From positions 1 to 27,329 of the forward strand of contig SDZP01000005.1 in assembly GCA_004144935.1 (NCBI GenBank): DNA of 27,329 bases, given 5' to 3'. The notes under the pieces are model-generated. The model saw nothing but the letters and a program-made list of their open reading frames with translations. It was not told where the DNA came from and ran no database searches. The stretch is from Caulobacteraceae bacterium (lineage in GTDB: Bacteria > Pseudomonadota > Alphaproteobacteria > Caulobacterales > Caulobacteraceae). Shown here in pieces: positions 7,074 to 15,324 of this stretch; position 1 is the first letter of the stretch; every line of letters starts with the position of its first letter. A program made the position numbers and the translations under genes.

Positions 7074-8557
7074 GCCGCCGCCGCACCCGCCTGCCCATCG
7101 GCGTCCAGCTGGTCGCCCTGCTGGTCGCCAGCCTGCTGGCCGCGCAGGCCATCAACATCGCCCTGCTGTTCGCCCTGCCGCCGCCAAGGCCGGCGCTCTA
7201 CCGGCTGTCCGAGGTGGCCGGGGCCCTGAAGGGCGGCTCACTGCTGACCCGCGATGGCCGGCCGCTGACCCGCGCCGCCGCCGCCGGGCCGCCGACGCCG
7301 AAGGCGGACAGCGACCCGATGGCCGTGCGGGCCCAGATGTCCCTGGCGGCGACCCTGGGACGGCCGGTCGCCGACGTCCGCCTCTACCCTGACAACGGCG
7401 CGCCCTTTTTCGGGATGATGAACCGCCGCAGCTTCGGGGTCGCCCGGGGGGACGGGCCGCCGCGCGGCGAACCGGGCCCTGCCTTGCGGACAGGGCCGGG
7501 ACCGGACGGCGACATCGCCTTTGTCATCCGGCCTGGCGGCCGCCCGCCGCCGGGGCCCGAGTTCAAGACCTTCGAGCGGTCGGCCGGCTTTCGTCCGCGC
7601 CCCGGCGACGTGGCGGTGTTCGGGGACTTCACCGCCGCCGTGCGCAATCCCGGCGGCGGCTGGACCGTGGTCGCCTCGACCCCGGAGCCCTTCCCCAACG
7701 ACTGGCAGCGCCGGGCCCTGCTCTGGCTGCTCGGCGGCTTCCTGCTGGTCGCCCCCGCCGGCTATCTGTTCGCCCGCCGCATCACCGCGCCGCTGAAGCG
7801 CTTCTCCGACGCCGCCGACCGGCTGGGGCGCGATCCCATGGGGCCGGAGATGTCCCTGCGCGGTCCGGCCGAACTGGGCGCCGCCGCCGAGGCGCTGAAC
7901 CAGATGCAGTCGCGCCTGCGCCGCTTCATCTCCGACCGCACGGCCATGGTCGGGGCGATCAGCCACGACCTGCGCACCCCGCTGGCCCGCATCCGCTTCA
8001 AGCTGGAAGCGGCGCCGCCGGCCCTGAGGAGCGCCATCCTCTCCGACGTCGGCCAGATGGAGCAGATGATCGAGGGCGTGCTGGCCTTCATCCGCGACGA
8101 GACCCTGCCCCGGCAGCGGGAGCGGCTGGACCTGCTGTCCCTGGTCGAGTGCGTGGTCGATGACGCCGCCCTGGTCGGGGCCGACGTCGAACTGGCCGAG
8201 GACAGCGCCCCGGTCATCGTCGAGGGCGATCCCTCCGGCCTGCGCCGCCTGTTCGGCAACCTGGTCGACAACGCCGTCAAATACGGCGGCGAGGCGAGGG
8301 TGAGGGTCAGCTGCGACGGCGACATGGCGCGGGTCGAGATCGACGACGCCGGACCCGGCCTGGCGCCTGAGGACCTGCGCCGGGCCTTCGATCCCTTCTA
8401 CCGGGCCGACGCCTCGCGCAACCTCGACCAGGGCGGGGTCGGCCTTGGCCTGCCGATCGCCCGGGCGACGGCGCGGGGGCATGGCGGCGAGGTGGTGCTG
8501 CGGCCGCAGGCGGTGGGCCTGCGGGCCATCGTCACCCTGCCGGTCGCGCCGGATTGA
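7070..8557 (+). CDS. EnvZ-type membrane sensor histidine kinase
   Basis: The 495-residue protein starts with GTG at 7070 inside the GTGA overlap with the regulator stop. It has a first membrane helix (about 11-36), a periplasmic region of roughly 180 residues, a second helix (about 216-236), a HAMP linker, a HisKA domain with phosphoacceptor His299 in AISHDLRTPLARIRFKLE, and an HATPase_c domain with N-box Asn401 (NLVDNAVKYG), GPGL and GVGLGLPIA boxes. The H-box and short dimerisation helix match the EnvZ subgroup. The periplasmic region is unusual in its Pro/Gly/Arg-rich centre (about 125-170), which is probably disordered. It should phosphorylate the upstream OmpR-like regulator. The signal sensed is unknown. 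Confidence 0.92.
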   Translation: MSRRRTRLPIGVQLVALLVASLLAAQAINIALLFALPPPRPALYRLSEVAGALKGGSLLTRDGRPLTRAAAAGPPTPKADSDPMAVRAQMSLAATLGRPVADVRLYPDNGAPFFGMMNRRSFGVARGDGPPRGEPGPALRTGPGPDGDIAFVIRPGGRPPPGPEFKTFERSAGFRPRPGDVAVFGDFTAAVRNPGGGWTVVASTPEPFPNDWQRRALLWLLGGFLLVAPAGYLFARRITAPLKRFSDAADRLGRDPMGPEMSLRGPAELGAAAEALNQMQSRLRRFISDRTAMVGAISHDLRTPLARIRFKLEAAPPALRSAILSDVGQMEQMIEGVLAFIRDETLPRQRERLDLLSLVECVVDDAALVGADVELAEDSAPVIVEGDPSGLRRLFGNLVDNAVKYGGEARVRVSCDGDMARVEIDDAGPGLAPEDLRRAFDPFYRADASRNLDQGGVGLGLPIARATARGHGGEVVLRPQAVGLRAIVTLPVAPD

Positions 8558-8863
8558 ACGCCGCTGCGTTTGATCCCTCGAGACTTAGGACGAACAGGTT
8601 TCTCAAGAGATTTGACGTCGTGATCTTCTGGCGAGGCGGTCTGCGGGCGCCACTTCCGGCAGCGCGCGAAAGGCGCAGCATTACCGAACAGATTAAGGCC
8701 GGTCTCCTCTGGATCGATAGCCGCCCGGGCCCTGGAAAGGGCGCTCCGATGATCTGGCGCAGCGGCCGAAACCTTTGGCTCTCAACGGTATTTTCATTAG
8801 AGGGAGACCAGATGGTCACCACTAGTCGGCCGGTCATCGCCCGACGGCCTGCTGGAACCTGGA
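8558..8863 (+). other. 306-base gap with no supported gene
   Basis: This stretch is visibly less GC-biased than the flanking genes and shows no coding signature on either strand. It presumably carries the promoter of the hydrolase/kinase pair; no clear sigma-70 or EcfG-type (GGAAC...CGTT) promoter was found. An AGGGAG ribosome-like site at 8801-8806 precedes an ATG at 8812 whose frame is out of phase with the hydrolase and continues only as a shadow of it; it could be a short leader or chance. Confidence 0.4.
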
Positions 8864-9670
8864 ATGTCGGCGCTCTCAACCAACAATGTGGTCGTGGCCG
8901 GCGAGGGGCCGCGGACGATCGTGTTCGCCCATGGTTTTGGCTGCGACCAGGGCATGTGGGCGCCGGTGGCCGGGCGGCTTGCAGGGCGGGCGACGACGGT
9001 GCTGTACGATCATATCGGAGCCGGAGCCGCCGACAGCCGGGCCTACGACCCGGTTCGTCACGCGACACTCCACGGCTACGCCGAGGATATGGTCGGGGTG
9101 ATCGAGGCGCTGCATCGGGGACCGGTGACCGTCGTGGGCCACTCGGTGAGCGCCACCATCGCGGTCCTGGCGGCCCGGGCGCGGCCAGAGCTGTTCGAGC
9201 GGCTCGTCCTGGTGTGCGCCTCGCCGCGATATACCAATGCGCCGGACTTTCACGGCGGGCTCGACGAGGCCGACGTCCGCGATCTGCTGGACCTGATGGA
9301 GAAGAACATGGCCGACTTTTCGGCCATCCTGGCGCCGCAGGTCGCCGGCCCCGGCGCCGACCTCGTCCAGGCCGACTGGCAGGCGAGCGTCTGTCGCGCC
9401 GATCCGGCGATCGCGCGCACGTTCGCCCGGACGACCTTCCTGTCCGACCATCGTGACGACTACGCCGCGACGACGACGCCCACGGTCATCATCGACAGCG
9501 CCGAAGACCTGCTCGCCCCGCCGATGGTCGGCGAGTGGATGGCGGCGCATATTCCAGGCAGCCGCCGGGTCGTGCTGGCCACCACCGGTCACAGCCCGCA
9601 TATGACGGCGCCGGATCTCGTCGCCGAAGTGATCGCGGGCCTTTTCCCGGCGTTGAACCAAGCGGCCTGA
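8864..9670 (+). CDS. RsbQ/KAI2-like alpha/beta-hydrolase
   Basis: The 268-residue cytoplasmic protein matches Bacillus RsbQ along its whole length, as far as I can align it from memory. It shares the start SxLSxNNV, the oxyanion segment FAHGFGCDQGMW, the nucleophile elbow GHSVSA (Ser94), the segment SPxYxNxPDF, the lid segment LLDLMEKN, FLSDHRDD, the acid Asp215 in the SAEDLLAP block, and His243 in TTGHSPHM. The Ser-Asp-His triad is intact. RsbQ family members, and the related plant receptors KAI2 and D14, bind or cleave small hydrophobic ligands and act in signalling. The next gene, a PAS-containing kinase, starts 2 bases after the stop, so the hydrolase probably feeds a signal to it; that is inference. 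The ribosome site is weak, but the start is fixed by the RsbQ N-terminus. Confidence 0.88.
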   Translation: MSALSTNNVVVAGEGPRTIVFAHGFGCDQGMWAPVAGRLAGRATTVLYDHIGAGAADSRAYDPVRHATLHGYAEDMVGVIEALHRGPVTVVGHSVSATIAVLAARARPELFERLVLVCASPRYTNAPDFHGGLDEADVRDLLDLMEKNMADFSAILAPQVAGPGADLVQADWQASVCRADPAIARTFARTTFLSDHRDDYAATTTPTVIIDSAEDLLAPPMVGEWMAAHIPGSRRVVLATTGHSPHMTAPDLVAEVIAGLFPALNQAA

Positions 9671-9672
9671 TC

Positions 9673-11574
9673 ATGGCGGACCAACGCGCCGATCGCCGGA
9701 TCGAGCTGGCGGACAGAGCGCCCGCGGGCCTGGGGGTCGCCACGGCGCAACTGACGCTGCTGTGGATCAACGACTATCTGGGGGAGCAGCTGGGCCTGTC
9801 CCCGGGGAACCAGGACGGCCGGCGGAGCCTCATGGACCATCTGTCTCCCGCCAGCCGGATTTTCGCTCAGGTCCGGCTCTTGCAGGAACTGTCGCGGGGC
9901 GGCTGGGTGGAAGAGCTCGCCCTCGACCTGATCGATGACGACGGCGGCAGGACGGCGGTGATGATCAGCGCCAGACCCCTTGAGGGGGAAGGCGATGGCG
10001 AGGTCGCGCTGGTGATCTCGCGGGCCCCGGTCCGCCGCGCCTATGAGGCCCAGGTGCCGCTCGCCCGCCAGGCCGCCGAGGCGGAGCGGGAAGCCGCGCG
10101 GAACGTGATCGCCGCCTTCGTGCGCAGCTGCCCCATCCCGCTGGTGATGACCGACCGCCAGTTGATCGTGACCGGGGTCAGCCAGGCCTGGGAGAAGGCC
10201 TACGGCCGAAGCGCCGGGCAGGTGATCGGCCAGAGCATGGAACCTGAAGCCGCGGCGGGCAAAGGCGGGCCTTCGCCCTGGGCGGACATCTACGCTCGCG
10301 CCCTCGACGGCGAAACGGTGGCCGGCGACGCGCCGACCCGGTCGGCTCATGTGGACTTCTGGTTCGAGTGGTCGGTGATCCCCTGGCGCGACGCCCGGGG
10401 GGAGGTCGGCGGGCTGCTGCTATTGAACTTCGACGTCTCCAACCTGGTTCGGGCGAGGGAAGCGGCCGAGGCGGCCGACGCCGCCAAGTCGCGGTTCCTG
10501 GCCAATCTCAGCCATGAGCTGCGGACCCCCTTGAATGGCGTTCTGGCGCCCCTGGAACTGCTGCAGGACATGGGGCTGACGCCGGAGGCGCGCGCGCAGG
10601 TCGGGCGGGTGCGGAGCAAGGGCGGGGAGCTGGCGCGCAATCTGACGACCCTGCTCGACTATTCGCAGCTGGAGACCGGCGAGTTCGAACCCCAGGAAGG
10701 ACCGGTCGAGCTCCGCAGGCTCTGCGCGGCGCTGCTGGATGAGCATCGAGACCTGCTGGGGGACCGCCCCATCCGGCTTCAAGGGCCATCCGGTGGCAAG
10801 GCCATGGAGATCATGGCCGACGAGGACGCTCTGCGCCGCATCCTGTCCCAGCTGCTGTCCAATGCCATCAAGTTCACCGACGAGGGCGCGGTCAACCTGT
10901 CCTGGGCGGCGCAGGGCGAGATGCTGACCTTCGAGGTCGCCGACACCGGCTGCGGTTTCGACCCCGCCTCCTTCGCGGACCTGACGAAGCCCTTCTATCA
11001 GCGCGACGGATCGACCACGCGGCGCCACGGCGGCATGGGCCTGGGTCTGGCGCTGGCCGAGCGCCTTGCGACCGGCCTGGGCGGCCGGCTCTCGGCCCGG
11101 CAAGGAGCCGGGCGCGGCAGCGTCGTGGCGCTGACCATCCCATTGAAGCCGGCCCGGAGATCCGGACCCGTCCTCGCCCCGCCCGTGGCCCCTGAAGGCC
11201 CGATGCGGGTCCTGGCGGTGGACGACAACCCGGCCAACCTGGCCTTGCTGCAGGCCCTGCTGCCCTTGCTCGGAGCCGAGGTGGCGACGGCGGTCAACGG
11301 CCTGGACGCCGTCCAGAAGACCCGACTGGAGGCGTTCGACCTGATCCTGATGGATGTGCAGATGCCGGTCATGGACGGGCTCGCCGCCATCCGGATGATC
11401 CGATCAGAGGAGCCGCGCCGCACACCGGTCATCGTCATCAGCGCCAATGTCTCCCGACCGGAGGTGGCGGCGGCGCGGCTGGCGGGCGCCGATCTGGTGC
11501 TCGGCAAGCCGGTGACCCCGGCCGCCCTCGCCGCCGCCGTCAACTCCGTGTTCTCGGTGGACGCGGACGCCTGA
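9673..11574 (+). CDS. Soluble hybrid histidine kinase with PAS sensor and C-terminal receiver
   Basis: The 633-residue protein has no membrane segment. In order: a PAS-like N-terminal region (about 15-120), a charged helical linker (125-145), a PAS domain (about 145-255; PIPLVMTDRQLIVTGVSQAW), HisKA with His281 in FLANLSHELRTPLNG, HATPase_c with Asn397 (LLSNAIKFTDEG), DTGCGFD and GMGLGLALAERL boxes, and a receiver (511-630) with Asp517/518, phosphoacceptor Asp561 in LILMDVQMPVMDG and the GKPVTP lysine. It ends after the receiver with no HPt or output domain, so phosphate must pass to partners elsewhere. The start at 9673 is chosen because it lies 2 bases after the hydrolase stop; upstream in-frame starts run inside that gene. 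The pairing with an RsbQ-like hydrolase recalls RsbQ-RsbP, where the partner also carries PAS. Confidence 0.9.
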   Translation: MADQRADRRIELADRAPAGLGVATAQLTLLWINDYLGEQLGLSPGNQDGRRSLMDHLSPASRIFAQVRLLQELSRGGWVEELALDLIDDDGGRTAVMISARPLEGEGDGEVALVISRAPVRRAYEAQVPLARQAAEAEREAARNVIAAFVRSCPIPLVMTDRQLIVTGVSQAWEKAYGRSAGQVIGQSMEPEAAAGKGGPSPWADIYARALDGETVAGDAPTRSAHVDFWFEWSVIPWRDARGEVGGLLLLNFDVSNLVRAREAAEAADAAKSRFLANLSHELRTPLNGVLAPLELLQDMGLTPEARAQVGRVRSKGGELARNLTTLLDYSQLETGEFEPQEGPVELRRLCAALLDEHRDLLGDRPIRLQGPSGGKAMEIMADEDALRRILSQLLSNAIKFTDEGAVNLSWAAQGEMLTFEVADTGCGFDPASFADLTKPFYQRDGSTTRRHGGMGLGLALAERLATGLGGRLSARQGAGRGSVVALTIPLKPARRSGPVLAPPVAPEGPMRVLAVDDNPANLALLQALLPLLGAEVATAVNGLDAVQKTRLEAFDLILMDVQMPVMDGLAAIRMIRSEEPRRTPVIVISANVSRPEVAAARLAGADLVLGKPVTPAALAAAVNSVFSVDADA

Positions 11575-11776
11575 GCCGCCGGCGGCCAGCTCGGTGCGGG
11601 CTGTGCAGGGCGGTCGGCGAGGTCGCCGGAGGTCACAACGTGACAACCTGACCGCAAGCCTGCAAGCGGGTTTGAAGTGAAACCAGGAGCGCTGGACAGT
11701 TCGACGTCCGCTCTCAGACAGGGACGAAAGTCCGCCCGTGGCGCGCAACCGTCTCCCCAAGCGCGGCGGCGTCGCC

Positions 11777-12676
11777 CTACACCACCAGGCCGTAGTCCGG
11801 CGAGCCGCGTAGCCGGCTGGCGTCCTTCAGGGGCGGCGCGCCATAGAGGCGGCTGTAGTCGCGGCTGAACTGCGATGGGCTTTCGTAGCCGACCGCGAAG
11901 CCCGCGCTGGCCGCGTCCATCGCCTCGGCCACCATCATCCGCCGCGCCTCCTGCAGGCGCACGCGGGTTCGGTACTGCAGCGGACTGAGCGTCGTGGCGG
12001 CTTTGAAGTGGCTGTGGAACGACGAGGGGCTCATCCCGACGTCGGCGGCGAGGCGCTCGACGCTGACGGGATGGGCGTAGTTGCGGCGCAGCCAGCTGAT
12101 GGCGCGGCTGACCTTGGCCAGGCGGCTCTCGGCGTTGGCGATGTGGCGGATCATCGGCGCCTGCGCCCCCGACAGCAGCCGGTAGAGGATCTCCCGCTCG
12201 GCGAGGGGGGCCAGGGCGGGGGCGTCTGCCGGCGCATCGAGCAGCCGCGCCAGCCGCAGCGCCGCGTCCAGCAGGCCAGGCTCCACCTCGCTGACTCCCA
12301 GGGCGGGCCCCGCCGGTTCCACGGCCGGCGCCGGGGCGTTCTGCAGCATCAGGTCGGAGAGGCCTTGCAGGTCAATGTCGAGCGCCAGGCAGAGGTACGG
12401 ACGCTCGGGGCTGGCATCGAGGATCGAGCCCACCAAGGGCAGGTCGACGGACACCGCCAGGTACTTGGCCGGGTCGTAGACGTAGCTGCGCCCGCCCAGC
12501 TCCACCTGCTTGCGCCCCTGGGCGATGATGCAAAGCGACGGCCGATAGAGCGCCGGCACCGCCTCCGTCGGCCTGCAGGATCGGATAAGGCTGAGGCGGG
12601 GCAGGATGCTGGCGTGCATGCCATCCGCCGGCACGTGGCGGGCAATGATCCCGGCGAGCTCGTCAATCTGGCGCAT
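11777..12676 (-). CDS. AraC-family transcriptional regulator
   Basis: The 299-residue protein has an N-terminal AraC_N-type cupin-like domain (about 20-170, with RPSLCIIAQGRKQVELG) and two C-terminal helix-turn-helix motifs (about 195-290): VERLAADVGMSPSSFHSHFKAAT and the GFAVGYESPSQFSRDYSRLYG signature. The order and length are normal for this subgroup, which often sits next to and controls an oxidoreductase gene. The start at 12676 (MRQIDELAG) is preferred because the upstream in-frame codons up to 12811 look non-coding; the ribosome site AGGGTG is modest and a second Met five codons upstream cannot be excluded. It diverges from the SDR gene at 12842 over a 165-base shared region, so it probably regulates that gene. 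Confidence 0.88.
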   Translation of the reverse strand: MRQIDELAGIIARHVPADGMHASILPRLSLIRSCRPTEAVPALYRPSLCIIAQGRKQVELGGRSYVYDPAKYLAVSVDLPLVGSILDASPERPYLCLALDIDLQGLSDLMLQNAPAPAVEPAGPALGVSEVEPGLLDAALRLARLLDAPADAPALAPLAEREILYRLLSGAQAPMIRHIANAESRLAKVSRAISWLRRNYAHPVSVERLAADVGMSPSSFHSHFKAATTLSPLQYRTRVRLQEARRMMVAEAMDAASAGFAVGYESPSQFSRDYSRLYGAPPLKDASRLRGSPDYGLVV

Positions 12677-12841
12677 GCCGCACCCTGTCATCCGGCGCGC
12701 AGTCAGGGCAAGGGCCGACGAAGGTGTCTGGAGGATCATGCAAGAATGTCGGAGGGCCGTTCTACCGCTCGGCCCGCCGTTCGGACGACAAGGCTTCAGC
12801 GCCGACGACATCCCGTGTCGGCAACAAGGAGCTCGAAGATC

Positions 12842-13576
12842 ATGTCAGACACGCACAGCAAGGTCGTTGTCATAACCGGGGCGAGCAGCGGCATCGGCGA
12901 GGCGACGGCCCGCACCCTCGCCGCCGCCGGCATGAAGGTCGTCCTCGGCGCCCGCCGCGCCGAGCGGCTGCAGGCGCTCGCAAAGGCGATCCAGGACGCC
13001 GGCGGTGAGGCCGGGTTCCAAGTCCTCGACGTTACGGACCGCGCGGCGTTCGAGGCCTTCATCGCCTTCGCCGAGGCGCGCTTTGGCCGCGTCGACGTCA
13101 TCGTCAACAACGCCGGCCTGATGCCGCTGTCGCCGCTGGCGGCGCTGAAGGTCGAGGAGTGGGACCGGATGATCGACGTCAACATCCGAGGCGTCCTTAA
13201 CGGCATCGCGGCAGTCCTGCCGCGCTTCCAGGCGCAGGGCGCGGGGCATGTCGTGAACGTCGCCTCGGTCGCGGCCCACGGAGTCTGGCCGACCACGGCG
13301 GTCTATTCGGCCACCAAGGCGGCGGTGTGGAACATCACGGAGGGCCTGCGCCAGGAGCATCCGGAGATCCGCACCACAGTCATATCGCCGGGCGTCGTGG
13401 AGAGCGAACTCGCCGCGACGATCACCCACCCGGACACCGCCGCCTACATCGAGGAGGCGCGCAGGGTCGCCCTCAAGCCCGAAGTCATCGCCCAGGCGAT
13501 CCGCTACGCCATCGAGCAGCCCGCCAACGTCGCCGTCAACGAAGTGATCGTGCGCCCGATGGGCGGGGCGTTCTGA
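12842..13576 (+). CDS. Classical short-chain dehydrogenase/reductase (SDR)
   Basis: The 244-residue cytoplasmic enzyme has the full classical SDR set: the cofactor motif TGASSGIG (residues 12-19), the NNAG strand motif, the catalytic Ser142 (NVASVAAHG), Tyr155 and Lys159 (YSATK), and the ISPGVVESEL loop. The arginine-rich GARRAERL after the second strand suggests NADP(H) preference. The substrate is not deducible; this subgroup acts on various alcohols and carbonyls. The start at 12842 has AAGGAG at 12826-12831. It is divergent from an AraC regulator that probably activates it in response to an unknown compound. It is not adjacent to other pathway genes. Confidence 0.9.
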   Translation: MSDTHSKVVVITGASSGIGEATARTLAAAGMKVVLGARRAERLQALAKAIQDAGGEAGFQVLDVTDRAAFEAFIAFAEARFGRVDVIVNNAGLMPLSPLAALKVEEWDRMIDVNIRGVLNGIAAVLPRFQAQGAGHVVNVASVAAHGVWPTTAVYSATKAAVWNITEGLRQEHPEIRTTVISPGVVESELAATITHPDTAAYIEEARRVALKPEVIAQAIRYAIEQPANVAVNEVIVRPMGGAF

Positions 13577-13659
13577 GGCGAGGCGGGGCCCGCCGGCGGG
13601 GGTGCGGCGATGGCGCGCCCTCGGCCAGCGGCGTTGGGGCAGGCGTCCGCGCAGGCCCC

Positions 13660-14565
13660 TCACCCCTGCTCCAACCCCGTCTGCGTCAGCGCTACCTCCG
13701 CCTCCAGCCACTCCCGGAACCGGCGGATCTTCGCCGACCTGCGGCGGTGCTCCGGGTAGACCAGCCAGAAGGCCTGGCCGAGCGTGGCGGTCAGGGGAAA
13801 CAGGCGGGTCAGGCGGCCGTCGGCGAGGTCGTGGCGCCAGAGGAAGGGGGTCAGCATGGCGACGCCCTGGTCGGCCATGGCCGCGTGGCCCTCGTTGGCC
13901 TGGGTGTCGAGCTGCACGCCGGGGACGGCCCGAACCGTGGGGGCGGATAGGCCGGCGGCCTGCAGCCACTGGGCCCAGATCGGCTCGCCCGGGCTGATCA
14001 GCGGCAGGTGGAGCAGGTCCTCCGGCGCGATATGGCCGCCGTGGTCGGCCAGGAAGCGCGGGCTGCACATGGGCGTGAAGTCGACGGTGACGAGGCGGTG
14101 GGCGGCCAGGCCTGGCCAGGGCGCCTCGCCCAGACGGATGGCGACGTCGACGCCGTGAGCCGCGAAGTCGGTCAGGCTGTTGTCGGCGCTGAGGCGGACG
14201 GCGACGTCCGGGTGGCTGACCTGGAAGCGGCCCAGCCGCCAGGCCAGCCAGGTGTTGGCGAAGGTGACGGTGGTGGAGATGGTCAGGGCGCTGTCGTCCT
14301 CGGCCCGCAGCTCGGCGAAGGCGGCCTCGATCTCGTCCAGGCCGCGGCCGGCGCGCAGGGCGGCGCGGCGGCCCGCGTCGGTGAGGAGCACCCGCTGGCG
14401 CTCGCGGCGGAACAGCTGCTGGCCAAGCCGGTCTTCCAGGACGCGGATCTGGTGGCTGACGGCGGCCTGGGTCATGCCCAGCTCGGCGGCCGCGGCGGTG
14501 AAGTTCTCGTGCCGGGCGGCGGCCTCGAAGACCCGCACGGCGCTCAAGGGCGGCAGCCTGCGCAT
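13660..14565 (-). CDS. LysR-family regulator, GcvA-like
   Basis: The 301-residue protein starts with MRRLPPLSAVRVFEAAARH, the hallmark of the GcvA branch. A winged helix-turn-helix (about 6-65, with TAAAAELGMTQAAVSHQIRVLE) is followed by a LysR substrate-binding domain (about 90-295). Family members form tetramers that bind T-N11-A inverted repeats and are usually divergent from their target. A matching operator (14568-14581) lies 2 bases upstream of the start codon, indicating autorepression. The divergent target is the 52-residue gene at 14661. The ligand is unknown; the GcvA resemblance does not by itself imply glycine cleavage control, and no gcv genes are here. Confidence 0.9.
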   Translation of the reverse strand: MRRLPPLSAVRVFEAAARHENFTAAAAELGMTQAAVSHQIRVLEDRLGQQLFRRERQRVLLTDAGRRAALRAGRGLDEIEAAFAELRAEDDSALTISTTVTFANTWLAWRLGRFQVSHPDVAVRLSADNSLTDFAAHGVDVAIRLGEAPWPGLAAHRLVTVDFTPMCSPRFLADHGGHIAPEDLLHLPLISPGEPIWAQWLQAAGLSAPTVRAVPGVQLDTQANEGHAAMADQGVAMLTPFLWRHDLADGRLTRLFPLTATLGQAFWLVYPEHRRRSAKIRRFREWLEAEVALTQTGLEQG

Positions 14566-14567
14566 GG

Positions 14568-14581
14568 CAGATGATTATCTG
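14568..14581. promoter_or_regulatory. LysR-type operator next to the GcvA-like regulator
   Basis: CAGAT-N4-ATCTG is an inverted repeat containing the T-N11-A signature of LysR regulators. It starts 2 bases upstream of the regulator's start codon (14565) and 93 bases before the divergent small gene, the standard location of an autoregulatory site. A separate 10-base palindrome, GGCGATCGCC, lies at 14624-14633. Confidence 0.55.
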
Positions 14582-14660
14582 AGCTTATGAGGTCCGTCGA
14601 TCCTTTGGTTGGCGTGGTGAGGCGGCGATCGCCATCTTTGGCTGACGAAAGGAGTCCTTC

Positions 14661-14819
14661 ATGACCTACGCAAACCAAACCCACACTGTCTCAACGCCCG
14701 CCTCGGGGCTCGCCAAGCTGTGGCGCGCGCTTCGCGATACGGTCCGGGCGTCTTCGGAAGCCTCGGTGAAGATCGCTTATGACAAGCCCTGGCTGCGCAA
14801 GAGCGGCTACCAGGGCTGA
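14661..14819 (+). CDS. Small basic protein of 52 residues, unknown function
   Basis: A 53-codon reading frame begins at 14661 behind an excellent AAAGGAG site (14648-14654, 6 bases spacing) and ends at 14819. The product starts MTYANQTHTVSTPASG, continues with an amphipathic basic helix (LAKLWRALRDTV) and ends KPWLRKSGYQG. The Thr/Ser-rich start and following basic helix resemble the N-terminal part of alphaproteobacterial DUF1127-type small proteins, but the Arg-rich C-terminal motif of that family is absent. The gene diverges from the GcvA-like regulator over a shared 95-base region with a LysR operator, so it is probably that regulator's target. No signal peptide is seen. It may be RNA-binding, but I cannot assign a function. 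Confidence 0.65.
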   Translation: MTYANQTHTVSTPASGLAKLWRALRDTVRASSEASVKIAYDKPWLRKSGYQG

Positions 14820-14825
14820 GCCCGC

Positions 14826-15281
14826 CTAGCACCGCGTCAGGCCGCCGGTCTGTCGCAGGCCCTCGAACAGGCCGATGCCGGCGCTGACCGACAGGTTCAT
14901 CGACCGCGCGCCGGGCCGGATCGGGATCACCACCCGGGCGTCGGCGGCGGCGTGGACAGGCTCCGGCGCGCCCGCCGTTTCGCTGCCGAACAGCAGGGTG
15001 TCGCCGGGCTCGAAGACAAAGCCGTCCAGCGGCGTCGCCCCCTTGGTGGTGAACAGAACCAGGCGGCCGGGGCCGCGCGCGGCCTGGAAGGCGTCCCAGT
15101 CGGCATAGCGGGTCATGTGGCTCAAGGGGCCGTAGTCCAGCGCCGCCCGCTTCATCGACCGGTCGTCGAAACTGAATCCGACCGGCTCGATGATGTGCAG
15201 CGCGACATCGAAACAGGCCGACAGCCGGATGCAGGCCCCGACGTTCTGGGGAATCTGCGGATTGAACAGGGCCAGGCGCAT
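14826..15281 (-). CDS. trmL: tRNA (cytidine(34)-2'-O)-methyltransferase TrmL
   Basis: The 151-residue SPOUT methyltransferase matches TrmL in length and motifs: start MRLALFNPQIPQNVGACIRLSACF, central DYGPLSHMTRYADWDAF, LLFGSETAGAPEPVH (SAM-binding knot region) and the C-terminal IPIRPGARSMNLSVSAGIGLFEGLRQ, where the SMNLS block closes the trefoil knot. The enzyme methylates the ribose 2'-OH of the wobble base in tRNA-Leu isoacceptors, using S-adenosylmethionine, as a dimer in the cytoplasm. The stop is 6 bases from the convergent small gene's stop. Upstream is a LysR gene in the same direction, unrelated in function. Confidence 0.93.
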   Translation of the reverse strand: MRLALFNPQIPQNVGACIRLSACFDVALHIIEPVGFSFDDRSMKRAALDYGPLSHMTRYADWDAFQAARGPGRLVLFTTKGATPLDGFVFEPGDTLLFGSETAGAPEPVHAAADARVVIPIRPGARSMNLSVSAGIGLFEGLRQTGGLTRC

Positions 15282-15324
15282 GGGCCCCTTATGCCGTCTC
15301 GGCGGGCCGGCGTCAGCGGGGTTG

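Noticed and set aside
7238..8482. 414-residue frame antisense to the histidine kinase
   Set aside because: No domain or start site; the sense strand has all histidine kinase boxes.
8812..9456. Alternative plus-strand gene starting at 8812 behind an AGGGAG site
   Set aside because: It is out of frame with the hydrolase, and its Arg/Gly-rich product looks like a shadow; the hydrolase frame matches RsbQ from its first residues.
12008..12841. N-terminal extension of the SDR gene across the AraC region
   Set aside because: The extension runs antisense to a clear AraC regulator; the ATG at 12842 has a ribosome site and a normal SDR N-terminus.
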